Of a stretch of 64,000 bases of DNA, positions 34,389 to 42,688 are shown in pieces; the first letter of the stretch is position 1, and each line of letters begins with the position of its first letter. The position numbers were made by a program, and so were the translations under genes. The notes below the pieces were generated by a model, which did not search any database, was not told the origin of the DNA, and saw only the letters and a program-made list of their open reading frames with translations. The DNA is from Paraburkholderia sp. BL9I2N2 (GTDB lineage: Bacteria > Pseudomonadota > Gammaproteobacteria > Burkholderiales > Burkholderiaceae): contig NZ_SMGP01000004.1 in the NCBI RefSeq assembly GCF_004339745.1, forward strand, positions 868,001-932,000, given 5' to 3'.

Positions 34389-35378
34389 ATGCCCGTGACC
34401 CGTATTCCGATCATCGATCTCGCTGGCGTACGCGCGGGCGACCCGCAGGCTTTGCCGCGCGTGGCGCGGGAAATCCGTGAAGCGTGCACGACGATCGGCT
34501 TCTTCTACATCATCAATCACGGCGTGCCGCAGGCGTCGATCGATGCCGCCGCGCAGGCCGCCCGCAACTTCTTCGCGTTTCCGGTGGAGACCAAGCGGCG
34601 CGCGGCGGTCAATCAGCGGCACCGCGGCTTCAACGCGCTTGGCGACGCGACCATGTACCAGGCCAAGCGTCCCGACTACAAGGAGTTTTTCAGCATCGGC
34701 CTCGAGTTGCCGGAGGACGACCCCGACGTGCTGGCCGGCCAGGCGTTGCGCGGACCGAACAATTGGCCGGACTTCATGCCGGAGTTGCGTCCTGCGCTGT
34801 ATGGCTACTACGAGGCGGTCGCCGCATGCGGCGCCGATCTGCTGCGCGCGGTGGCGGTGAGCCTCGGCGTCGATGAGCAATTCTTCGCGCCGCGTTATAC
34901 GAAACGGATGCAGCGCACGCAGATGGTCTACTATCCGCCGCAGCCGCCCCAATCGGACGAAGATCAGTTCGGCGTCGCGCCGCATACTGATTACGGCTGC
35001 ATCACGCTGCTGTGGCAGGATCAGGTGGGCGGCCTGCAGGTGCGCGAAATCGCCAACGATACGTGGGTGGATGCACCGCCGGTCGACGGCAGCTTCGTGG
35101 TCAACGTCGGCGATCTGCTGGCGCGCTGGACCAATGACCGCTTCCGCTCCACCTTGCACCGTGTGATCAACACATCGGGACGCGAGCGTTATTCGATCGC
35201 GACGTTTTATGATCCGACGTACGGCGCGCTGGTCGATCCGCGCGATCTCGGCACGAGTAACGCCGATCTCAAGTATCAGCCGGTCGCCGCGGGCGACTAT
35301 ATTCTCGGGCGTATCAACGACTCGATGGGCTATCGGAAGAAACACGCCGTTGAAGGCGCGCAAGGAACCACTGCATGA
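34389..35378 (+). CDS. 2-Oxoglutarate/Fe(II)-dependent oxygenase, isopenicillin N synthase-like
   Basis: 329 residues from ATG 34389 with AGGAG upstream. The iron triad is intact: His199 and Asp201 (PHTDYG) and His257 (LHRVIN). Arg267-x-Ser269 (ERYSIATF) should bind 2-oxoglutarate. The N-terminal DIOX_N domain (RIPIIDLAGVRAG, IINHGVP) is complete. It acts in the cytoplasm on a small molecule by hydroxylation, cleavage or ring closure; the substrate is not predictable from sequence. ATGA overlap with the FAD-oxidase gene couples the two, and the divergent importer suggests a common substrate. Confidence 0.9.
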   Translation: MPVTRIPIIDLAGVRAGDPQALPRVAREIREACTTIGFFYIINHGVPQASIDAAAQAARNFFAFPVETKRRAAVNQRHRGFNALGDATMYQAKRPDYKEFFSIGLELPEDDPDVLAGQALRGPNNWPDFMPELRPALYGYYEAVAACGADLLRAVAVSLGVDEQFFAPRYTKRMQRTQMVYYPPQPPQSDEDQFGVAPHTDYGCITLLWQDQVGGLQVREIANDTWVDAPPVDGSFVVNVGDLLARWTNDRFRSTLHRVINTSGRERYSIATFYDPTYGALVDPRDLGTSNADLKYQPVAAGDYILGRINDSMGYRKKHAVEGAQGTTA

Positions 35379-36787
35379 CAGACAACAGAATGGCGAATCA
35401 CGCAGCGCCGCTTGCCGCGACACTCGACGCGCTGCGCGCCGCGCTCGGTGAAGACAGCGTACGCGTGGGCGAGCAGATCGGCGAACGCGCCATGACCGAC
35501 TGGACGCGTCACGAACCGACGCGACCCGCCGCCTTGCTGCTGCCGCGCACCACGGAGCAGGTGTCGCGGGCGCTCGCCATTTGCCATGCGGCTCATCAGC
35601 CGGTGGTGCCGCAGGGCGGCATGACCGGCCTCGCGGGCGGCGCGATTGCGCGCGCCACGGATATTGCGTTGTCACTCGAACGGCTGGACGGTGTCGAAGA
35701 AGTGGATGCCGCGTCGGCCACGCTGACCGTGCGCGCCGGCACCACGTTGCAAGCCGCGCAGGAAGCCGCCGCTGAAGCCGGCTTCGAACTCGCGCTCGAT
35801 CTCGGCGCGCGCGGTTCCTGCCAGATCGGCGGCAATCTCGCGACCAACGCGGGCGGCAACCGGGTGATCCAGTCGGGCACCGCGCGCGACCAGGTGCTCG
35901 GTCTCGAGGTCGTGCTGGCCAATGGCGACGTGCTCACGTCGCTCGGCAAGATGGTCAAGAACAATACCGGCTATGACCTGAAGCACTGGTTCATCGGCTC
36001 GGAGGGCACGCTCGGCGTGATCACGCGCGCGGTATTGCGACTGCATCCGCAGCGTGCCGCGCGCCATACGGCGCTGGTCGCGCTCGACGGCTACGACGCC
36101 GCCGTGAATCTGCTGCGCCGTTTGTCGACGCGCTTCGGCAACGATATCGGCGCATTTGAAATCATGTGGCCGGACTTCTACGACTTCGGCGTGAAGCTGA
36201 CCGGCACGCGCTCGCCATTCGACAACGCGCATCCGCTCTATGCGCTGATCGAACACGCCAGCTTCGATTCGGCCGACGACGGCGAGCGTTTCTCCGCCGC
36301 GCTGACCGAAGCGCTCGACGCGAGTGCGATCCGCGACGCGGTGATCGCGCAGTCGGTGGCCGACGTGCGCGCGCTATGGGCGATTCGCGAATGCACCGCG
36401 GAGTTTCCGGTGCGGCTCGACGCGATCAATTTCGACGTGAGCCTGCCGATCGGCGAGATCGGCGTCTTCGTGGAGCGCTGTCGCGCAGCGCTCGACCAGC
36501 GCTGGCCGGGCAACGCGTCGTATTTCTTCGGGCATATCGGCGACTCGAATCTGCATGTCACGGTGGACGGCCATTCGATCCCCGGCGTCGATCATCACGC
36601 GGTGTACGCGTTCGTCTACGACATGCTCGGGCCGTTACATGGTTCGGTGTCGGCGGAACACGGCATTGGGTTGCTCAAGCGCGAGTTCTTGCCGATCTCG
36701 CGCTCGCTGGCGGAGCTGGCGGCAATGGCGGCGATCAAACATGCGCTCGACCCGCACGGCATTCTGAATCCAGGCAAGCTGTTTTGA
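35375..36787 (+). CDS. FAD-linked oxidase of the GlcD / D-2-hydroxyglutarate dehydrogenase type
   Basis: 470 residues. The FAD-binding PCMH domain includes VVPQGGMTGLAGGA near residue 80 and GNLATNAGGNRVIQSGTARD near residue 155; the C-terminal oxidase domain has FGHIGDSNLHVTV and ends with the SAEHGIGLLKRE and HGILNPGKLF motifs. Such enzymes oxidise D-2-hydroxy acids to 2-oxo acids. It is translationally coupled to the oxygenase gene (four-base overlap). Oxidation of a D-hydroxy-acid product of that pathway is plausible but unproven. Confidence 0.9.
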   Translation: MTDNRMANHAAPLAATLDALRAALGEDSVRVGEQIGERAMTDWTRHEPTRPAALLLPRTTEQVSRALAICHAAHQPVVPQGGMTGLAGGAIARATDIALSLERLDGVEEVDAASATLTVRAGTTLQAAQEAAAEAGFELALDLGARGSCQIGGNLATNAGGNRVIQSGTARDQVLGLEVVLANGDVLTSLGKMVKNNTGYDLKHWFIGSEGTLGVITRAVLRLHPQRAARHTALVALDGYDAAVNLLRRLSTRFGNDIGAFEIMWPDFYDFGVKLTGTRSPFDNAHPLYALIEHASFDSADDGERFSAALTEALDASAIRDAVIAQSVADVRALWAIRECTAEFPVRLDAINFDVSLPIGEIGVFVERCRAALDQRWPGNASYFFGHIGDSNLHVTVDGHSIPGVDHHAVYAFVYDMLGPLHGSVSAEHGIGLLKREFLPISRSLAELAAMAAIKHALDPHGILNPGKLF

Positions 36788-36809
36788 CCGCGCTACGCCG
36801 CCACCAGCT

Positions 36810-37592
36810 TCAATGCGTGGCGACGGAATCCAGCCCGGTCGATCTGACAGCAGCTTGAGCGTCGGGAGAGGCGAGGTAGTCGAGCAGCGCTTTCGCTTCT
36901 TTCGGATGCTGTGCACCGACCGGAATCCCCGCGGCGTAGCGCGTGACCGATTGCACCGACTCCGGAATCTTCCCGACGAAGCTGGCGCCCGCGACTGGCA
37001 GCAATTCGCTGACCTGCTGGAATCCCACTTCGTAATCACCGTTGGCAACGACCGACGCAACCGGAATTTTCGGCACCATCTTCGCCTTGGCCTTCACCTG
37101 ATCTTCGATGCCGAGCCGCTTGAAAAGCTCGCGCTCGATATAGACGCCGCTGGCGCTGTCCGAGTAAGCGATGGATTTCGCATGCAGCAAGGTCTCTTTC
37201 AGCGCATCGACCGAACCGATGTCCGGCTTCGGCGCACCGTCGCGCACGGCCATGCCGATGCGCGAGTCCGCCAGTTCGACGCGCGAGCCGGGCATCACTT
37301 TGCCTTGCTTGATCAGATCGTCGAGCGCGTAGCCGACCATGATGACCACGTCCGCGTGTTCGCCGTGTTCGAGGCGGTTCGGAATGGCTTCCGGCGATTG
37401 GCCCATCGACGGCCCGAGTATCGTGTCGAGCGTATTGCCCGTCGACGCCGAGAACTTGGGACCGAGCAGTTTATAGGCGGCGGTGAAGCCGCCCGAACTC
37501 ATGACATGAAGCTCCGCCGCCTGCACCTGCGAGGCGGCAACCGCGTTGCCCAGCAAGCCGGCAGTCAATACGGACAGAAGGAATGTTTTCAT
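36810..37592 (-). CDS. Orphan molybdate-type substrate-binding protein (ModA-like)
   Basis: 260 residues from ATG 37592 (MKTFLLS); ATG 37604 would add four residues and neither has a good ribosome site. A signal peptide ends in SQVQAAE. The mature part (LHVMSSGGFTAAYKLLGPKF, then GQSPEAIPNRLEHGEHADVV and SDSASGVYIERELFKRLG) fits the ModA/periplasmic-binding type 2 family. No modB or modC gene is adjacent, so it works with a distant transporter or has another ligand. It converges with the FAD-oxidase gene with a 22-base gap. Confidence 0.8.
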   Translation of the reverse strand: MKTFLLSVLTAGLLGNAVAASQVQAAELHVMSSGGFTAAYKLLGPKFSASTGNTLDTILGPSMGQSPEAIPNRLEHGEHADVVIMVGYALDDLIKQGKVMPGSRVELADSRIGMAVRDGAPKPDIGSVDALKETLLHAKSIAYSDSASGVYIERELFKRLGIEDQVKAKAKMVPKIPVASVVANGDYEVGFQQVSELLPVAGASFVGKIPESVQSVTRYAAGIPVGAQHPKEAKALLDYLASPDAQAAVRSTGLDSVATH

Positions 37593-37765
37593 TGGCGTAA
37601 GCATGAAGGTCTAAGGTGCACGATAGCGTTGCAGGGTATAGACCATACATGAACGGCAGCCAAACGAGAACCCGCCGGATGCTGTTGAAACCCGGCGTGT
37701 GAGCGAGACGTAAGGAAGGCGCGCTTGGCTCGCGCGCGCCTTTCAGATACCGCCTACGCGCTACC

Positions 37766-40700
37766 TCAATGCGCGTCCAGATACTTCACGATCACCGGAT
37801 AGACATCCACCGCGGCATTCTTCCCGAAGATGCAGTCGATGTGTCCATAGCCGGGAATAATGGTCCGCTCGTAAGGCTGCTCGGGGAAATGCTTGACCAG
37901 CATGTCATACGTGAGCTGCGTGCTGACCGGCAGATAGGTTTCGTTTTTATCGCCGTGGATGAACCCGATCGGCAGGCGCATGCCCTCCAGTCCTTTCATG
38001 CCATCGGTGCCTGTGAGATAGACGTCCTTGCCTTCGGCATCGACCACCTTGTGTGCTCTCACCATCGCGGCCAGATGCTTGAATACGCCGACGTCGTGCA
38101 CGCCGAGTATTTCCTGCAGATTCGCATGCAGCGTCTGGTTCAACTGCTCGTGTTCGTAGAGCAGGCCGTACAGGAAGGTCGCTCGGTGGCAGATCGGATT
38201 GCCGCAACCCTCTTTGTGATTGAGCGGGTAGAACTTGAGCGCTTCATCGAGCAGGTTCTGCGGCCATGACTTGTGTTCCGTATAGGCGGTCACGTCGAGT
38301 ACGCCGAGATGTTGCATGATGTCGGGAATATGCAGGCCGGCCTTGATCTTCTCCAGCGTGCCGGGCACCGGATGCGCCGACACCTGCGAGATGACCACCG
38401 AGCGCACGCCTTCGAGTCCGTACAGCAGCGACATGCTCAGCGCCACGCCACCCATGCAGTGGCCGAGCACCTGAAGCTCCGGCACGCCGGTCAATTCGCG
38501 GATCTTGGCGACCGCCGACGGAATGTCCTCGCGCGCCACCTTGTCGACGTTGGTCGGCACGAACACGCTCGGCATTTCGATGCTGACGCGCAGATCCACG
38601 AGCCACACGTCGTAGCCGGCGGCGAAAAGATACTCGACCATGTTGGTCGCGATCAGGTCGGTGGAGTAGATGCGGCTCGATACGCCCGAGCCGTGAATCA
38701 GCAGCACCGGACGCGCCGCTTTGCGCGCGGGGTCGTGATAGCGCGTGAGCCTGAGCTTCGTGCCATCGGGCGTATCGAAGAAAACGATTTGCGGCGCCGG
38801 CGCACGCAACGCGCGCTTCAGACGCGGCTCCGCTTTCGGGTCGAAATACTGCAAGGGTGCGGCCACGCCGCCGTATTCGGTGAACAGCACGCCCGCGAAA
38901 AACTTGCCGAACTTCAGGGTCCATTCGAGACGTGTCTTGAGATCGGGTGCGTGGGTGACTTCGAGCGTGCGTTGCTGCTTGAGGAAATTCTCGGGCGTGA
39001 TGATTAGCGTTGCCTTGCCGAGCAACGGCGCACCGGCTTGCGCCGACTCGCGAACCTCCGCGTAGAGCGTGTTGGTCTGCTCCCACAGATTGATCGGCGA
39101 AGTGCGCGTGATGATCTTCTTGCCGCTCAGGAAGTACGTCTTGCCTTCAGTGGCATTGAGCGTCATGCGGTAGTTCATGTTGCGCTCGTCGACGTCCGAC
39201 TCGTTGACCACGAACAGATTGAAGGTGCCGTCGGAGATCGTCATGGGCTGCGCGGAGAGCGCGGGGCAGGTCAGCGTGCCGGCCGTTTGCGCCAGATGCT
39301 GCGGATTGCTGAGCATGTCGGCGAGATCTTCCGATTCGACGGTCAGCGTGAACTCCATCGGGCTTGTGGCCGCTTCGCCTGCCACGTTCGGCGTGTAGGT
39401 GCCGACCATCGTTTCGGTGAAGTGCAGGCCGATCTTCTGCGGCGAGGACGGCGTCAGGGACGACGACGCGGCCTGCGGCGTCGGCGCGGGCGGCAAGCTC
39501 GGCGTGGCGGGCGCGCCCTCGGCCGGCGCGGCGTTCAGCGGATGCGTGGCCAGCAGCAGTTCGCAATTGCGTTCGGCCAGCGCGGAAATCGTCAGGAGCG
39601 GATTGACGCCGAGCGACATCGGCATGACGGCGCCGTCCATCACATACAGGCCGTCGTGCACCGCGTTGCCCGTGGCGCCACTGAACACGCGGCCCATGTG
39701 GTCGACCACGCCGTGCCCGGCGTCCTCGCCCATGCCGCAGCCGCCGAGTGGATGCACGGTGACGGTGCGGTTGCCGAGAATATCGGTGGAAATGGGATTG
39801 CGCATGTATTTGCCGCCGAGCGGCACGGTCGCCTGCTTGAGCACCTCTTCGACCGCCTGGAAAATCGGCTGCTTGCCGGCGTTCTCCCACACGATGCGCG
39901 GCTGGCCTTTGTCGTCCACGTCGATCTCGCCGTTTTCGTCGTCATGCGCCATCACGAGGTAGCTTTGCGTGTGATGGAGCGCGCCGTGATAGGGGCCGCG
40001 CAGAAAACTGGTGGCCACGCGCGCGTCGTAAGCGAGCTGTTCCGCGACGGAGCGCGGCGCGACATCCACGCCTTCGAGCGGCGCGGCGGCGCCGAGCAGG
40101 CCGACCAGCGCCGCGCCCACCGGGCCGGCGAGCGAGCCTTCTTCGATCACATAGCCGTCTCTGACGTTGGGGGTGCCGCGATGGTCGATGAGGCCGGTAA
40201 TGGTCGGCCCGACCGGAGGAATCTCGCCCTTCTCGTGCGCGCCCCAGCCGACGCCGTTGATCACCGGCTCGGTGTTGTAGGCGAAGGCGAGCACGTCGCC
40301 ATTGCCGGTGAAGTGCTTGCCGAGCATGCCGGAGACGCTCAGCCCCTGCTTGCGCGAGCGCAACAGCAACGCGGTCGAGCCGATCGTGCCGGCCGACACG
40401 ATGACGATATCGGCGCTCACGAACAGATCGGGCGCGCCAAAGCTTTCGCGCCCGAGGCTCACCAACTGGTAACCCACGATCCATTTCCCGGTGGCCGCGT
40501 CGCGCAGCACCGAATGGACGGCGGTACCCGTGAAAATCTGCGCGCCGTGCGCGACGGCGTCGGGCAGATAGTTCATGTGCGTCGAATTCTTCGCGTCGTA
40601 ATTGCAGCCGGAATTGCAGTCGCCGCAGCCGACGCAAGCCTTCTGCTCGACGCCTGCGGCATTCGTGCGGTCCTTGAAGGTGACGGTGATGTCCGGGCGC

Positions 40701-41224
40701 GAGAACTCGGCTTTCATACCGAGCGCCTGCGCCGACAGTTCGAGCGCTTGCAGTTTCGGCAGTGTCGGATAGCTGTCGGGCACCGGCGACGGTTGCAGCA
40801 TCTCACGGGCGAGCGCATAGCCTTTGTCGCGGCCCGCCTTGTCGGCGCGCAACGCGGCCGGCCAGCGTGGGTCGTCCCACAGGCGCGGGTCGGCTTCGAG
40901 CGCGACGTTTGCGTTGATCAGCGAGGTGCCGCCGAGACCGCAGCCGACCACCGCGTTCACATCGTCGTTCACATGCACTTCGAGCAACGCCAGCGGTGAG
41001 CCGATATGCGCCAGCGCAGTGTTGTATTGCACCTCCTCGGTGCCCTGAAACGGCGTGCGGGGAAATTCCCCGGCCATGAATTCGCGCCCGCGTTCGAGCA
41101 CGCACACCCGGCGCCCGGCGCGCGCCATGCGGGACGCTGCAATCGCGCCGCCGTAGCCGGAACCCACCACAACCACGTCGTAATGCGATTGGATTGCAGT
41201 TACGACACTCGATAAGCGGTTCAT
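37766..41224 (-). CDS. Fusion of GMC oxidoreductase (cholesterol-oxidase-like) with a PhaC-like alpha/beta hydrolase
   Basis: 1152 residues from ATG 41224 (AGGTGG upstream). Residues 1-550 are a GMC flavoenzyme: FAD-binding VVVGSGYGGAIAASRMA (17-33), a cysteine cluster C197-C200-C203-C207 (ACVGCGDCNSGCN), and a C-terminal HPLGGCGMGED / GVNPLLTISALAER. A Pro/Ala/Ser linker near 565-600 and a beta-rich middle section with cholesterol-oxidase-family flavour follow. The last 330 residues are an alpha/beta hydrolase (LLIHGSGVSSRIYS; GHCMGG; GDKNETYLP; GYGHIDC). The nucleophile position is Cys923, as in PHA synthases, not serine. Substrate may be a hydrophobic alcohol plus ester; unknown. Confidence 0.9.
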   Translation of the reverse strand: MNRLSSVVTAIQSHYDVVVVGSGYGGAIAASRMARAGRRVCVLERGREFMAGEFPRTPFQGTEEVQYNTALAHIGSPLALLEVHVNDDVNAVVGCGLGGTSLINANVALEADPRLWDDPRWPAALRADKAGRDKGYALAREMLQPSPVPDSYPTLPKLQALELSAQALGMKAEFSRPDITVTFKDRTNAAGVEQKACVGCGDCNSGCNYDAKNSTHMNYLPDAVAHGAQIFTGTAVHSVLRDAATGKWIVGYQLVSLGRESFGAPDLFVSADIVIVSAGTIGSTALLLRSRKQGLSVSGMLGKHFTGNGDVLAFAYNTEPVINGVGWGAHEKGEIPPVGPTITGLIDHRGTPNVRDGYVIEEGSLAGPVGAALVGLLGAAAPLEGVDVAPRSVAEQLAYDARVATSFLRGPYHGALHHTQSYLVMAHDDENGEIDVDDKGQPRIVWENAGKQPIFQAVEEVLKQATVPLGGKYMRNPISTDILGNRTVTVHPLGGCGMGEDAGHGVVDHMGRVFSGATGNAVHDGLYVMDGAVMPMSLGVNPLLTISALAERNCELLLATHPLNAAPAEGAPATPSLPPAPTPQAASSSLTPSSPQKIGLHFTETMVGTYTPNVAGEAATSPMEFTLTVESEDLADMLSNPQHLAQTAGTLTCPALSAQPMTISDGTFNLFVVNESDVDERNMNYRMTLNATEGKTYFLSGKKIITRTSPINLWEQTNTLYAEVRESAQAGAPLLGKATLIITPENFLKQQRTLEVTHAPDLKTRLEWTLKFGKFFAGVLFTEYGGVAAPLQYFDPKAEPRLKRALRAPAPQIVFFDTPDGTKLRLTRYHDPARKAARPVLLIHGSGVSSRIYSTDLIATNMVEYLFAAGYDVWLVDLRVSIEMPSVFVPTNVDKVAREDIPSAVAKIRELTGVPELQVLGHCMGGVALSMSLLYGLEGVRSVVISQVSAHPVPGTLEKIKAGLHIPDIMQHLGVLDVTAYTEHKSWPQNLLDEALKFYPLNHKEGCGNPICHRATFLYGLLYEHEQLNQTLHANLQEILGVHDVGVFKHLAAMVRAHKVVDAEGKDVYLTGTDGMKGLEGMRLPIGFIHGDKNETYLPVSTQLTYDMLVKHFPEQPYERTIIPGYGHIDCIFGKNAAVDVYPVIVKYLDAH

Positions 41225-41428
41225 CACGACCACCTCGTCTGGAATGGAATGCGGGGAGAGACAACCGGGACTTCGGAAGCAAGACGGCGTGCGGCGACGG
41301 CTTTTTTATCCTAGGCGGTGCGCGCGCACAAAAAAAGGCGCATCGTATGTGGCGCGCGGGCCTGCTGTGCCGCGTGCGCGGCGTCGCGAGGCGGCGCGAG
41401 CGGCGGGCGCTGGCCCGGCCACGTGCTA
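41225..41428. other. Spacer between the fusion gene and the sigma-like gene
   Basis: 204 bases with the AGGTGG ribosome site of the fusion gene at its left end and a GC-rich segment. I see no gene or clear terminator. Confidence 0.5.
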
Positions 41429-42220
41429 TTACGCGGCCGCTTCATTCATTTCGCTGTCGCTCGATTCGGCGGCGAGCAGGTTCAGCGCGAGCAGAATGGC
41501 CGGGCGATTGTCGACGTCGATCTCGATGCCGAGCACGTCCGTGAGCCAGCGGCCGATCTTGGTATTGGAAAAATCTTCGGCGCCGGCCGTCTTCTTCATG
41601 GTGACGCCGAGCTTGACGGCGCGATAGTGATACGAGGGCACACGATGCTGCGCTGCGACTGCCGACAGACCGCCTTTACCTTCCGAGCACCAGCCGAGGC
41701 TGCCGGCCAGCACGATCCGCTCCGGTTCGTCGAGGCTTTCGATAAAGGCGCGCGCCGAGTACCGTACGCGCTGTTCGTCGAGGCCGTATTGCAGCAGCAC
41801 GCTTTCCACCGGATCTTCCAGCGCTTGCGCGTGCAGATCGATTTCCTGCGCCATGCCGTCGTTTTCCATCGATACGTTGCGCTGATGGCCGGCGCTGCGC
41901 AGGCAGTCGATCAGGTAGCGGCGGAAATACGCGCACAATGCGTAGCCGTTGGACGGCGCGCTGTCGGCGCAGGCATGGGTTTCCGTATGGCCGGGCGCGA
42001 GGCGCAGCACTTTCGCGTAGATGAACTGGGCGACCAGTTCTTCCTTGTCCTCGCCGAGCGCCTGCAGCTCGAGCGGGTGATAGGTCCGCAAGGCCCGCTT
42101 GACCAGTTCGACCATCGACACCATTTCGTCGCCGGACAACCGGGTACGCCGGCGCCACAAATCCGGCAGGATCGCATCGTCGAGATTGCGGACGAACTCG
42201 TGGCTCGGAACTGCGCCCAT
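41429..42220 (-). CDS. Sigma-factor-like DNA-binding protein of unknown role
   Basis: 263 residues from ATG 42220, with GGAGG six bases upstream; ATG 42334 would add 38 residues with no better signal. Residues 60-109 (ELVAQFIYAKVLRL, LCAYFRRYLIDCLRS) look like sigma-70 region 2. Residues 138-206 (VESVLLQYGLDEQRVR, SLDEPERIVLAGSLGW, LSAVAAQHRVPSYHYRAVKL) look like region 4 with a helix-turn-helix. The two regions are diverged, so it may be a non-canonical sigma factor or a decayed-specificity regulator. It diverges from the histidine kinase gene. Function is inferred from pattern only. Confidence 0.7.
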   Translation of the reverse strand: MGAVPSHEFVRNLDDAILPDLWRRRTRLSGDEMVSMVELVKRALRTYHPLELQALGEDKEELVAQFIYAKVLRLAPGHTETHACADSAPSNGYALCAYFRRYLIDCLRSAGHQRNVSMENDGMAQEIDLHAQALEDPVESVLLQYGLDEQRVRYSARAFIESLDEPERIVLAGSLGWCSEGKGGLSAVAAQHRVPSYHYRAVKLGVTMKKTAGAEDFSNTKIGRWLTDVLGIEIDVDNRPAILLALNLLAAESSDSEMNEAAA

Positions 42221-42688
42221 GAAAACCTCCATAAGGGGAAAGGCCAGGGAGCGCGGTGAGCCTGAACTGCAGGCGGGATGTGGATGTTGAAGCGGTGAGG
42301 CCGCGCTGGAATGTGAAGCCAGTATGGTTTCCAACGGCGGCTTCGCCTATATGGATTAAGTGGTAGCTGATGGGTAAACTGCCGGGTAAACCATCCGACA
42401 AAGTGCATCTTATTCGTCTGAAGAGAAACGGATGCATTGGACCATTGCATCGCACTGCGGCTACGCAGTTGCATCGCAGACGTAGAGCCACGCCGTATCC
42501 GAAGTGTCCGATGCGGTTCACGCCGCTTGCGTCGCCGCGCTTCCGATCCACATAACCGAATTTGCCGTGCAATGCGCGGTGCATGGGACCGGAGTAAGTG
42601 CTCTGCATGTGATCGGAGTAACGCGCTAACGCGCGAACCCGATCGACAGCTCAGGCGCTAACTCCGATCGACAAAAGGAGACCGCGCG
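42221..42688. other. Divergent promoter region of the sigma-like and kinase genes
   Basis: 468 bases with no supported gene. It holds a long inverted repeat (42611-42619 with 42661-42669) and the AAAAGGAG ribosome site of the kinase gene. Confidence 0.55.
42611..42669. repeat. Nine-base inverted repeat upstream of the kinase gene
   Basis: GATCGGAGT at 42611 and ACTCCGATC at 42661 are perfect complements, 41 bases apart, ending 19 bases before the kinase start. It could fold in the leader or bind a dimeric regulator. Confidence 0.5.

Noticed and set aside
39038..40999. A 653-codon plus-strand frame across the GMC fusion gene
   Set aside because: Arg/His/Gly-rich composition typical of an antisense shadow; the fusion gene on the minus strand has clear domains.
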